A stretch of DNA of 64,000 bases from Pedobacter chinensis (GTDB lineage: Bacteria; Bacteroidota; Bacteroidia; Sphingobacteriales; Sphingobacteriaceae), in assembly GCF_003339865.1 (NCBI RefSeq), contig NZ_QPKV01000002.1:558001-622000 (forward strand). The letters are read 5' to 3'. Of this stretch, positions 1-8,075 are shown in pieces (positions within the stretch are counted from its first letter, which is position 1; every line of letters begins with the position of its first letter). Below the pieces are notes generated by a model. The model had not been told where the DNA came from. It saw only the letters and a list, made by a program, of their open reading frames with translations, and did not search any database. A program made the position numbers and the translations under genes.

Positions 1-1
1 A

Positions 2-1261
2 GATAAACAAAAAGTTTTAGAAAACGTAACGGCTAACATTTCCTTTCGTGGATCCAACCTTTGGATATTGGCCTGTGCCATCATTATCGCTTCTGTTGGA
101 TTGAATGTCAATTCCACAGCGGTGATTATCGGTGCGATGCTGATATCACCCTTGATGGGACCTATATTAGGGGCAGGATTTGCGTTAGGAACCTATAACT
201 TCCTGCTGTTAAGGAAGTCAATCAAAAACCTGTTAATTGCCACAATTGTCAGCTTGCTGGTGTCGGCATTTTATTTTTATATCAGTCCGTTTAAAGACGT
301 GCAATCTGAATTGTTGGCTCGTACTTCGCCCAACATATATGACGTGTTGATTGCTTTCTTTGGCGGTTTAGTAGGTGTTATTGCCATCACCCGGGTAGAG
401 AAAGGAAATCCAATTCCGGGAGTTGCCATTGCAACAGCATTGATGCCGCCGTTGTGTACCGCAGGATATGGTTTGGCAACCTTTAATTTTAGTTATTTCT
501 TTGGTGCCTTTTATCTGTACACGATCAACTGTTTCTTTATATGTATTGCCACTTTTTTGGTAATCAAGTATTTAAAATATCCTGCATCCGCAACGATCGA
601 GCCTAAAAATGAAAAGCGTATCCGATATGGTATTACGACTTTAATGATGGTCATGATTATCCCTAGCTTTTATCTGGCTTATAATCTTTTTGAAGAGAAA
701 AAATTCACAAAAACAGTAGAAGAGTTTATCAGTTCAGAATTTAGCAGCAGAGGTTATACCGTGATTTATAAAAAACTGAATTATAACTCCAAACCTAAAA
801 AAGTGGATATTGCTTTCCTAGACAAAAAATTGAGCAAAGAAGAAATGGAGATGTATAACCGGCTATTGGATGAAAGAGGTATTCATAATACAACGTTGGG
901 TTTTAGACAGGACGATGCAGATCTCAAATCTGAAATTCTCAGTGAATTGAATAAGCAGGATGCTTCTTTATCTGAAAAAGATGTTACCATCAATAATTTG
1001 AGGCAGGAATTGAATAGATATAAAGTAAGCGAACCTGGTTTAGTGAAAGAGATCAATGTCCTTTTTCCGGAACTTGAAGATGTGTCCCTCGGCAAAATAG
1101 AAAAATATACCGGGACCGACAGTGCAAGGATTGAATGGGTGGTTTTATACCATCTTGAAAAGGGAGCAAAAGAAACTGATAAAACCAAAATAAAGAAATG
1201 GCTAAATGAGCGACTTAAGGTCGATAACACACTGCTTTTGCAAGATACACAGTCAGAATAG
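2..1261 (+). CDS. DUF389 (TIGR00341-type) membrane protein, 5'-truncated by the window
   Basis: The reading frame is open to the window edge, so the true start lies upstream; the first candidate start inside the window (TTG at 68) falls in the middle of a conserved helix and is unlikely to be used. The visible part starts with several hydrophobic segments containing the glycine- and proline-rich stretch IIGAMLISPLMGPILG, typical of DUF389 proteins, and ends with a soluble tail from about residue 230 that is partly charged and helical. DUF389 proteins are inner-membrane proteins of unknown function. The gene sits 17 bp before trkH and reads the same way, so a shared transcript with the potassium-uptake genes is likely. 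Family confidence is good; any role in ion homeostasis is inferred from neighbours only. Confidence 0.8.
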   Translation, partial: DKQKVLENVTANISFRGSNLWILACAIIIASVGLNVNSTAVIIGAMLISPLMGPILGAGFALGTYNFLLLRKSIKNLLIATIVSLLVSAFYFYISPFKDVQSELLARTSPNIYDVLIAFFGGLVGVIAITRVEKGNPIPGVAIATALMPPLCTAGYGLATFNFSYFFGAFYLYTINCFFICIATFLVIKYLKYPASATIEPKNEKRIRYGITTLMMVMIIPSFYLAYNLFEEKKFTKTVEEFISSEFSSRGYTVIYKKLNYNSKPKKVDIAFLDKKLSKEEMEMYNRLLDERGIHNTTLGFRQDDADLKSEILSELNKQDASLSEKDVTINNLRQELNRYKVSEPGLVKEINVLFPELEDVSLGKIEKYTGTDSARIEWVVLYHLEKGAKETDKTKIKKWLNERLKVDNTLLLQDTQSE

Positions 1262-1278
1262 CCGCAGAGAAAAAAATA

Positions 1279-3018
1279 ATGAAAGATTTTTTATATGCCA
1301 GATGGGTGCAGCGACTTATTGTTGTCCTTCATTTGGTAGCACTTACAGCACTTATAGGGGATTATGGCTTTATACTAAATTCAAGCTTACAATTGGGTAT
1401 CATTTCATTGTATTTGTTTGTATTGGTTATTGGTGTTTTTTATACTGTACTGAAATACTATTATCATCGGAAAGAATTCATATTAAGTGTTTTTGTTTTT
1501 GACACATTGAGTGTGTTGTTTGTGCTCTATTGTTTGTACAAGCAATTATCAACAGATGGATTATCAGACATAAGCCCTTGGATAAGGTGGGCTGTTATTT
1601 TGAAATTGGTAAGGGAATTTACTCGTCCACGAGTAAGTTATAAGCGTTCTTTACTGAATCCTGCTCAATTGTTTATCATCAGTTTTATAGGTCTGATCGT
1701 AATCGGTGCTTTACTTTTAATGCTTCCTAAAGCAACTTATGAAGGGATAAGCTTTGTAGATGCCTTGTTTACTTCCACCAGTGCCGTATGTGTTACCGGG
1801 CTTATCGTGGTAGATACGAGCAGTTATTTCACCTCTTTTGGACAAACATTAATCATGTTGCTGATACAGGCTGGTGGTTTAGGTATCCTCACATTTGCCA
1901 GCTATTTTAGTTACTTTTTCAAGGGTGGATCCACCTATGAAAATCAACTTGCATTAAGTGATATGACCAATTCTGAGAAAATTGGCGAGGTTTTTACGAC
2001 GGTAAAAAGGATTTTGACCATTACATTTTTGATAGAATTTATCGGAGCAATACTCATTTTCTTGAATCTGGATAAAACTTTAATTCCATTATTTTCTGAG
2101 AGAGTATATTTCTCCGTTTTTCATTCTATTTCGGCTTTTTGCAATGCCGGTTTTTCAACATTGCCAAATGGCATGATGGAAGCTAGTTATGTATATAATT
2201 ATCCGCTACAATTTATTATTGTCATCATATTTGTATTCGGAGGATTAGGATTTCCGATCGTGATCAATTCCGTACGGTATATAAAACATCTGATAGCAAG
2301 GTATATTCTTTGGTTTGTAGAAAAGAAGAACAACTACCGTCCATGGATTTTGACCTTGAGCAATAAAATAAATTTATTGACCACTTCCATCTTGATAGTT
2401 TTAGGAACCGTCATTATCTACATCAAGGAATATCACAATGTTTTGAGTAATCATGAAGGGGTCGGGAAAATTGTCACGGCACTGTTCACAGCCACTACAC
2501 CCAGAACGGCAGGTTTTAATTCCATTGATTTTAGTCAGATGCACTTTTCGTCTATCATCATCATCATTTTTTTAATGTGGGTAGGTGCATCTCCTGCCTC
2601 AACCGGTGGAGGTATTAAAACGAGTACATTTGCGATTGCCACCTTAAACTATTTGAGTTTGGCAAAAGGCAAACGTAAAATCGAAATTTTCCGACGGGAA
2701 GTAGCAGACATTTCCGTACGGAGGGCTTTTGCTGTGATGAGCCTATCTTTATTGGTCATCGGTTCTAGTGTTTTCTTGATTTCTCATTACGACAATCATG
2801 TTCCTCTATTAGATATCGCATTTGAGAGCTTTTCCGCTTACAGCACCGTTGGTCTTAGTTTGGGGATAACAGGAGATTTGAGTAGCGAGAGTAAAATGGT
2901 GTTGGTGGCTACGATGTTTATTGGCAGGGTAAGTATGCTGACTATCCTTATTGCCTTTTTTAAGAAGGTGAAGCAAGGTAATTATCATTATCCATCGGAT
3001 GAAATATTAATCAACTAA
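1279..3018 (+). CDS. trkH: TrkH/KtrB-type potassium uptake channel subunit
   Basis: An integral membrane protein of 579 residues, the ion-conducting subunit of a Trk/Ktr potassium uptake system. The four selectivity-filter loops of the family can be read in order: SAVCVTGL, SAFCNAGF, TTPRTAGF and SAYSTVGL, each with the conserved glycine preceding a hydrophobic residue. An N-terminal extension of roughly 130 residues with three or four extra membrane segments precedes the TrkH core, which is common in Bacteroidota. It is followed 14 bp later by a TrkA-type regulatory subunit, the usual partner. The pair would import K+ driven by membrane potential or ion gradients. Confidence 0.92.
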   Translation: MKDFLYARWVQRLIVVLHLVALTALIGDYGFILNSSLQLGIISLYLFVLVIGVFYTVLKYYYHRKEFILSVFVFDTLSVLFVLYCLYKQLSTDGLSDISPWIRWAVILKLVREFTRPRVSYKRSLLNPAQLFIISFIGLIVIGALLLMLPKATYEGISFVDALFTSTSAVCVTGLIVVDTSSYFTSFGQTLIMLLIQAGGLGILTFASYFSYFFKGGSTYENQLALSDMTNSEKIGEVFTTVKRILTITFLIEFIGAILIFLNLDKTLIPLFSERVYFSVFHSISAFCNAGFSTLPNGMMEASYVYNYPLQFIIVIIFVFGGLGFPIVINSVRYIKHLIARYILWFVEKKNNYRPWILTLSNKINLLTTSILIVLGTVIIYIKEYHNVLSNHEGVGKIVTALFTATTPRTAGFNSIDFSQMHFSSIIIIIFLMWVGASPASTGGGIKTSTFAIATLNYLSLAKGKRKIEIFRREVADISVRRAFAVMSLSLLVIGSSVFLISHYDNHVPLLDIAFESFSAYSTVGLSLGITGDLSSESKMVLVATMFIGRVSMLTILIAFFKKVKQGNYHYPSDEILIN

Positions 3019-3032
3019 AAAGAAGATTTAAA

Positions 3033-3725
3033 ATGAAATTTATAATTATAGGTTTGGGCAACTTTGGAGGCTCATTAGCCGAAAAACTAACCCAACAGGG
3101 AAATGAAGTAATCGGGGTAGATTCACGTGATGAAAAAGTAGTGGCATTAAAGGATAAGTTGTCTCATACCATCTGCATGAATGCAACCGATCAGTCTGCT
3201 ATAGCACACCTTCCACTAAAGAACACCGATGTAGTGATGGTTTGTATTGGAGAAGACGAAGGTGCTAACATTATGGTAACGGCACACTTCAAAAATTTAG
3301 GTGTAAAAAGACTAATCAGTCGTTCCATTAATCCTTTGCATGAAAATGTACTACAAGCTCTCGGTGTGAATGAAATTGTACGACCGGAAGAAGAAACTGC
3401 TGAACGTTGGGCTAAAAAGTTATGTCTAAAAGGTGTAGTAGATTCTTTCGAGTTAAACAAGAATTTCAGTATCGTAGAGATTATTGTGCCTGAAAAATAT
3501 GTCGGCAAAACCATAGAGGAAGTTAAATTCAGAGAACTTCACAATGTGTTGATTCTAACCATTATTCGAGATACACCGGAAAAAAGTTTTTTGGGCAGAA
3601 GCAAAATAGTAGCCAATGTACAGGGAATTCCAGAACCAACTACTATGCTTCAGCGGGATGACATCATAGTAATTTATGGAGCTAATGAAGATTTACAGAA
3701 ATTTGCTAAAGGGAAATTTGAATAG
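3033..3725 (+). CDS. trkA: TrkA/KtrA-type potassium channel regulatory subunit (RCK)
   Basis: A cytosolic nucleotide-binding regulator of 230 residues that gates the TrkH channel. The N-terminal RCK_N Rossmann fold shows the glycine motif GLGNFGG (residues 7-13) and an acidic residue at the end of the second strand (VDSRDEK), as expected for NAD(H)/ATP binding. The C-terminal ~85 residues look like an RCK_C (TrkA-C) domain. A single RCK_N/RCK_C unit is the Ktr arrangement rather than the duplicated E. coli TrkA. It directly follows trkH in the same operon. Confidence 0.92.
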   Translation: MKFIIIGLGNFGGSLAEKLTQQGNEVIGVDSRDEKVVALKDKLSHTICMNATDQSAIAHLPLKNTDVVMVCIGEDEGANIMVTAHFKNLGVKRLISRSINPLHENVLQALGVNEIVRPEEETAERWAKKLCLKGVVDSFELNKNFSIVEIIVPEKYVGKTIEEVKFRELHNVLILTIIRDTPEKSFLGRSKIVANVQGIPEPTTMLQRDDIIVIYGANEDLQKFAKGKFE

Positions 3726-3747
3726 ATCATTTTTTGCATAAACCAAA

Positions 3748-4692
3748 ATGGATAAAATCAATAGGTACCAAACGATAGTTATTTTAATCGCTGTAATTGT
3801 AGGTCTACTTCTTGGGCAATCTTTTACGATTTCAGATTTTTCGTCATCCTTGATTATTCCGCTGTTGATGGTAATGCTCTTTGGGTTATTTCTGACCATT
3901 GATCTTACAGAACTAAAGCACGCTTTTCTGAATGTTAAATTTTCAGTAACCAGTATTCTTATCAATTTCGTCTGGACACCTGTATTCGCTTATTTACTGG
4001 GAAGTATATTTTTACATAGTGATTTAGCTCTATGGATTGGTTTCGTCATGCTTATGGTCACACCTTGTACCGATTGGTATTTAGTTTTTACAAATGTAGC
4101 TAAAGGAAATGTTTCTTTGTCAACAGCCATTCTTCCAGCGAATTTAATATTACAGGTTTTACTTCTACCAGTATATCTCTTGTTCTTTTTTGGAAAATCA
4201 GGAAATGTAGCCTTAGGGTCACTTGCGGAGAGCATCTTGATTGTTTTGGTGTTACCGTTCATTCTGGCACTTATAGCCAAAACAATAGTGAAAGGCAAAA
4301 ATGTAAGCAAAAGCAGCTTTTTAAATTTTTTTGAGACTTCTCAAGTCTTTTTTTTGGCTTTAGCTGTAGTTGCTATGTTTGCGTTTGAAGGAAAAGATTT
4401 AATCAGCCATCCAAGTATTATTTACAAAATGCTTATCCCGGTTTTACTTTTTTTTGGGGTAGCATTCCTTGTCGCATTTCTTGCAAGCAAATTACTCCGG
4501 TTCAATTATGCAGACAAGGTAAGCTTAACGTTTACTACTATGGCAAGAAATTCTCCAATTTCATTAGCCATAGCTGTTTCGGCATTTTCCGCAGAACCAA
4601 TGATTGCTTTGGCTTTAGTGATTGGTCCATTAATAGAGTTACCTATTTTAGTTTTGACGTCACAAATACTTTTAAAAACACAAAAAGAATAG
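3748..4692 (+). CDS. Arsenite efflux / bile acid:sodium symporter family transporter
   Basis: A 314-residue membrane protein with about ten hydrophobic helices, consistent with the SBF/ACR3 fold (PF01758). The segment TPCTDWYLVFTNVAKGN in the fourth helix region has the conserved cysteine and flanking pattern of proteins usually labelled arsenic resistance protein. ACR3-type members export arsenite, while other SBF members import organic anions; sequence reading alone does not separate these. It follows trkA by 22 bp in the same direction and ends 4 bp before the convergent response regulator gene. No arsR or arsC is nearby, so arsenite specificity is not supported by context. Confidence 0.75.
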   Translation: MDKINRYQTIVILIAVIVGLLLGQSFTISDFSSSLIIPLLMVMLFGLFLTIDLTELKHAFLNVKFSVTSILINFVWTPVFAYLLGSIFLHSDLALWIGFVMLMVTPCTDWYLVFTNVAKGNVSLSTAILPANLILQVLLLPVYLLFFFGKSGNVALGSLAESILIVLVLPFILALIAKTIVKGKNVSKSSFLNFFETSQVFFLALAVVAMFAFEGKDLISHPSIIYKMLIPVLLFFGVAFLVAFLASKLLRFNYADKVSLTFTTMARNSPISLAIAVSAFSAEPMIALALVIGPLIELPILVLTSQILLKTQKE

Positions 4693-4696
4693 CTCA

Positions 4697-6034
4697 CTAC
4701 TGAATTTTGTATTGCTCCATTTTTCTGTAAAGTGTTGCTACCCCAATTTCCAGTAATCGGGCTGCTTCCGCTTTATTACCTCCCGTATGATTAAGAATTT
4801 TCTGTATGTGCAGTTTTTCAGCACTTGCCATAGAAAATGCGGACAACTGTTGCGCATTGGATTTGGCATATTGTAGGTCAGCGGGTAATGTATCCAGATC
4901 TAGCACGTCAGCATCTGCCAGAATTACACTTCTTTCAATCACGTTTTTTAATTCACGGATGTTACCTTTCCATGCATTGTTCTCCAGAGCCTCCATGTAT
5001 TCATCCGTTAACCTCAAAGGTTTTCTGTTTGATTTTAGTGCGAATATACTGGCATAATATTCTGCTAATAATTTGATGTCTTTGGGACGTTCCCTTAATG
5101 AAGGCAGGTGAATGCCAAAGACAGAAAGACGGTAAAAGAGATCGCTTCTAAAATGTTCTTTCTCTATTTCCTCTTCCAGATTACGATTTGTCGCAGCAAT
5201 GATACGTACATTGACCTTAATGGGCTTTGCATCCCCCACACGAAGCAATTCGCCTGATTCCAGTACCCGCAAAATCTTAGCTTGGAGATCCAGTGCCATT
5301 TCCCCGATTTCATCCAGAAAAATAGTGCCGTTATGCGCTTCCTCAAAAAGCCCTTTCTGGTCTTTTGAGGCTCCTGTAAAAGCCCCTGCTTTGTGCCCGA
5401 ACAATTCGTTTTCCAACAGATCTTTACTAAATGCTGAGCAATTGATAGCTACAAAGTTGTGGTTAACCCGTTGACTTCCCTGATGGATGGCTTGTGCAAA
5501 GACTTCTTTACCAGTACCTGTTTCTCCTGTCAATAAAACAGTCGTGTCTGTGCCAGCCACTTTTCGGGCTAGCTCAATAGCTTTGATGATAGGCTTAGAT
5601 GTACCGATGATTTTATCGAACGAATGTTTTTCGCCTAATTGTTTTTCTAATTTTTGAACTCTCTTGTTTAAAGCAACCTTTTCACTGGCTTTATATAGAA
5701 GCGGGATTATTTTATTGTTGTCATCACCTTTCGTAATATAGTCGAAAGCCCCGTTCTTTATTGCCTGTACACCATCAGAAATATTTCCGAAAGCGGTCAA
5801 AAGAATTACCTCTACAGCAGGATATTTTTCTTTGATAACTTTTGCGGTATCTACACCACTTCCATCCGGGAGTTTTACATCGCATATCACCACATCTATT
5901 TCTTCTACATCTAATCGTTGCAATCCCGATTTTATGCTAGATGCCTGAAAAACCTCAAAACCTTCAAAACCAATAATTTTTGAAAGTAGATTTCTCAATT
6001 TTTCCTCATCGTCTATTATTAAAACTTTTACCAC
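4697..6034 (-). CDS. NtrC-family sigma-54 response regulator (RteB-like)
   Basis: A 445-residue enhancer-binding response regulator. A receiver domain occupies residues 1-120, with the acidic pocket at D8/D9 and the phosphoacceptor D52 (CDVKLPDGSG). An AAA+ domain follows, with Walker A GETGTGKE (170-177), the sigma-54-contacting loop GAFTGA (217-222) and Walker B around D241-E242. A Fis-type helix-turn-helix ends the protein (GGNKAEAARLLEIGVATLYRKM). CTnDOT-type elements carry a sigma-54 regulator, RteB, paired with the sensor kinase RteA and activating rteC. Here the gene is divergent from rteC, which fits, but no histidine kinase is in the window, so the regulator is orphaned or its kinase lies to the left. 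It might instead control the adjacent transport genes. Confidence 0.88.
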   Translation of the reverse strand: MVKVLIIDDEEKLRNLLSKIIGFEGFEVFQASSIKSGLQRLDVEEIDVVICDVKLPDGSGVDTAKVIKEKYPAVEVILLTAFGNISDGVQAIKNGAFDYITKGDDNNKIIPLLYKASEKVALNKRVQKLEKQLGEKHSFDKIIGTSKPIIKAIELARKVAGTDTTVLLTGETGTGKEVFAQAIHQGSQRVNHNFVAINCSAFSKDLLENELFGHKAGAFTGASKDQKGLFEEAHNGTIFLDEIGEMALDLQAKILRVLESGELLRVGDAKPIKVNVRIIAATNRNLEEEIEKEHFRSDLFYRLSVFGIHLPSLRERPKDIKLLAEYYASIFALKSNRKPLRLTDEYMEALENNAWKGNIRELKNVIERSVILADADVLDLDTLPADLQYAKSNAQQLSAFSMASAEKLHIQKILNHTGGNKAEAARLLEIGVATLYRKMEQYKIQ

Positions 6035-6123
6035 TTTTTTGCTGAATTATAGGGAACAAATTTACTAAATATTATGTCCGTTTTGATAATTATAACGCGA
6101 AGCGGATAAATAAAATCTTTCCC

Positions 6124-6142
6124 AGCTTGGGATAAGCTTGGG
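6124..6142. promoter_or_regulatory. Tandem direct repeat between the response regulator and rteC
   Basis: Two perfect copies of AGCTTGGG start at 6124 and 6135, giving an 11-bp period close to one helical turn. They lie in the 177-bp divergent intergenic region between the sigma-54 regulator and rteC. This is a plausible binding site for a dimeric or tandem-bound regulator. I could not find a clear -24/-12 sigma-54 promoter next to it, so the assignment is tentative. Confidence 0.35.
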
Positions 6143-6211
6143 CAACAAATTCTTTTTTATTCAGAATATTTGCAACAATACTTTCAAGTCTAATGAATCT
6201 GAAAACCTACT

Positions 6212-7069
6212 GTGATAAAAATTATGAAGAACTCATTAAAACACATAATTTTAGAGATACATAGAAAAGAAGATAAACTTGCTTCTCAAAACAAGAAATT
6301 GATTGAAGAAGCATATGAAATGACCACGTATCTTCAAAACTTATTATCTTCCGTTAAAGACTTTGTAACCAATGATGGGTTTGAAACAGACGTTGAAGAA
6401 ATTGATTTCTTCAGGAATATCAAGCCCCAAATACTCGGAAAGCTAATTTACTACAATAAAGTTTATCGAATAGAAACATCCTGTCCTGTAAATAACGGGA
6501 AGCTATACAATAACTATTTTTCAAACCAACTCGCACAATTGAAGCGTGAGTACATTAAATATATCTGCAACTCCGATTTTTATAGGTACTATCGATCAGG
6601 CAGAACCGACCGTGATACTATTTACTTCAAAAGAGGTAATATAAATTATCACGATGGCTTAAATAGTATCGTCTTTGAGATGGATCCATCTTTTTCCACT
6701 TTCTTTGACTATAAAACAGCCAGGATTATTGCCAATGAATTGATCTATACCTATCTTCTTACTAAAATTAATCCAGCCGAAGACCCCGATATGATTTTTC
6801 AAAAACCCGAAAACTCAAAAGATATCTTCTGGACAGAAAGTAAAAATTCACTTGTGGAATTAATTTATGCATTACATGCTTCTGGAGCTATCTCACATGG
6901 AAAAATTGGGATAAGAAAAATTAGTCTATTGTTTCAAATAATTTTCCGTGTTAATCTTGGCGACCTTCATCACTCATTTCATAGAATGAAAACAAGAGCA
7001 GGTTCCCGAACTGCATTTTTAGACCAACTCAAAATATCCCTCGAAGAGTATATGGATAAAGACCTTTAG
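6212..7069 (+). CDS. rteC: RteC-like regulator
   Basis: A 285-residue protein matching the RteC family (PF09357) in length, helical character and C-terminal region. In CTnDOT, RteC is a DNA-binding activator needed for excision and is itself switched on by the RteA/RteB two-component system. The C-terminal third (about 210-280) contains the probable winged-helix part, ending in an arginine-rich stretch near FHRMKTRAGSRT. Start ATG 6212 is used; ATG 6224 is an alternative five codons in. Gene position beside a sigma-54 response regulator supports the call. A strong terminator hairpin follows, so it appears to be transcribed alone. Confidence 0.82.
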   Translation: MIKIMKNSLKHIILEIHRKEDKLASQNKKLIEEAYEMTTYLQNLLSSVKDFVTNDGFETDVEEIDFFRNIKPQILGKLIYYNKVYRIETSCPVNNGKLYNNYFSNQLAQLKREYIKYICNSDFYRYYRSGRTDRDTIYFKRGNINYHDGLNSIVFEMDPSFSTFFDYKTARIIANELIYTYLLTKINPAEDPDMIFQKPENSKDIFWTESKNSLVELIYALHASGAISHGKIGIRKISLLFQIIFRVNLGDLHHSFHRMKTRAGSRTAFLDQLKISLEEYMDKDL

Positions 7070-7090
7070 CCATTTCAATACAGTAATTTA

Positions 7091-7119
7091 AAAGCAGTAC
7101 CCAAAACGTACTGCTTTTT
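7091..7119 (+). terminator. Rho-independent terminator after rteC
   Basis: A perfect 10-bp stem, AAAGCAGTAC pairing with GTACTGCTTT around the loop CCAAAAC, runs into a T-rich tail. It starts 21 bp after the rteC stop codon. Confidence 0.85.
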
Positions 7120-7237
7120 CTTTTGCCCATATATGCCAATTGGCAAATGTAGGCAAAACTCCCTCACAAAATATCTCCAATACATTTAAACCCTTATCAA
7201 ACAAGAGTTTTCCCTGTTTGCAAAAAAATTCAAAAAA

Positions 7238-7282
7238 CTGCCAAACCAATTGGCAAGGCTTGGCAGACAAACACTACCACCC
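7238..7282 (+). promoter_or_regulatory. Array site 1 (diverged) upstream of the 7322 gene
   Basis: Contains CTGCCAAACC, an inverted TTGGCAG, and then ACAAACAC followed by TACCACCC. The words match those in six other arrays listed here, but the spacing is less regular and part of the site forms an inverted repeat (CTGCCAA at 7238, TTGGCAG at 7260). It ends 40 bp before the start codon of the helix-turn-helix gene. This is the weakest member of the set. Confidence 0.4.
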
Positions 7283-7321
7283 TTAGCAATTTTGCATTGT
7301 AAACATTATAGGATCAATGCG

Positions 7322-7675
7322 ATGAAAATAATTACAATCGAAGAAGAAGCGTGGCAACAGCTAAACAGCCGTATCAATGCCATTGCCGATTACCTGAAAA
7401 AACAGGAAGATAAAAGCTATGATGACCTGTGGCTAAATAACCACGAGGTATGCCAATACCTGCACATCAGCGAAAAGACTTTGTGGCGTATGCGTACCAA
7501 AGGCGAAATAGCCTACTCCAAAATGTACGGACAATACTTCTACACCATCGGAGCAATTAAGGATATGCTTAATGCCTATGCCGTACAGAGCAGTGATGAG
7601 TTTGTACAGGAACTTATGGCAAAAGGTAAAAGCTATATCGAAAAAGGTAGACAATTGAAAACGGATAAAAAGTAG
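7322..7675 (+). CDS. Helix-turn-helix (MerR/HTH_17-like) DNA-binding protein
   Basis: A 117-residue protein; the ATG at 7322 is preferred because the frame upstream has no conserved-looking sequence and contains the array site. A helical N-terminal region is followed by a MerR-type helix-turn-helix (WLNNHEVCQYLHISEKTLWR, about residues 40-59) and the wing typical of HTH_17 excisionase-like proteins. Such small proteins are common at the start of accessory operons in Bacteroidota ICEs, where they are presumed regulators or excision factors. It is 5 bp upstream of a second gene of the same type. A similar pair occurs at 46187/46479. Confidence 0.8.
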   Translation: MKIITIEEEAWQQLNSRINAIADYLKKQEDKSYDDLWLNNHEVCQYLHISEKTLWRMRTKGEIAYSKMYGQYFYTIGAIKDMLNAYAVQSSDEFVQELMAKGKSYIEKGRQLKTDKK

Positions 7676-7680
7676 GTGCT

Positions 7681-7977
7681 ATGAATATTGATAGAATGGA
7701 ATTTTTGGCGTGGATGGAACGCTTGATAGGTCGCCTCGATATGCTGGGTGATAATATAGATGAGTTGCAAAAGAAACGCAACAGTATAGACGGAGAGGAA
7801 TTGTTGGATAATCAGGATTTGCTTCAAATGCTGAAAATCAGCAACCGTTCCCTGCAACGGTATCGCTCCATCGGCAAACTACCCTATTATACTATTAGCG
7901 GCAAACTGTATTACAAGCTATCCGATGTGCATCAGTTCATAAGAGAGAGTTTTAATCCACCATCTGCAAAACTATAA
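7681..7977 (+). CDS. Second helix-turn-helix (HTH_17-like) protein
   Basis: A 98-residue protein, 5 bp after the previous gene and clearly related to it. The core LLDNQDLLQMLKISNRSLQR resembles the MerR/HTH_17 recognition unit, and the following stretch YYTISGKLYYKLSDVHQFI is the wing and closing helix. It is probably a DNA-binding regulator or recombination directionality factor made with its neighbour. It may bind one of the phased arrays described here, but nothing in the sequence proves that. Confidence 0.78.
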   Translation: MNIDRMEFLAWMERLIGRLDMLGDNIDELQKKRNSIDGEELLDNQDLLQMLKISNRSLQRYRSIGKLPYYTISGKLYYKLSDVHQFIRESFNPPSAKL

Positions 7978-7988
7978 CGCCTTTGAGT

Positions 7989-8024
7989 GACAAACACTGC
8001 CTTTAAGTGCCACTTCGGGCAACG
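7989..8024 (+). promoter_or_regulatory. Array site 2: 10-bp phased GCC words upstream of the DUF3945 gene
   Basis: GACAAACAC is followed by TGCCTTTAAG, TGCCACTTCG and GGCAACG, each word beginning 10 bp after the last. The array ends about 50 bp before the ATG at 8076 and reads in the direction of that gene. Confidence 0.6.
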
Positions 8025-8075
8025 TAGTGAACGCTTCCTTTACATTCGGCGGTAAACTTTTAAAATTTTCATATT

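Noticed and set aside
4697..6034. Possibility that the sigma-54 regulator controls a K+ sensor circuit such as KdpDE
   Set aside because: KdpE is an OmpR-type regulator without an AAA+ domain. The AAA+ and Fis domains here point to the NtrC/RteB class.
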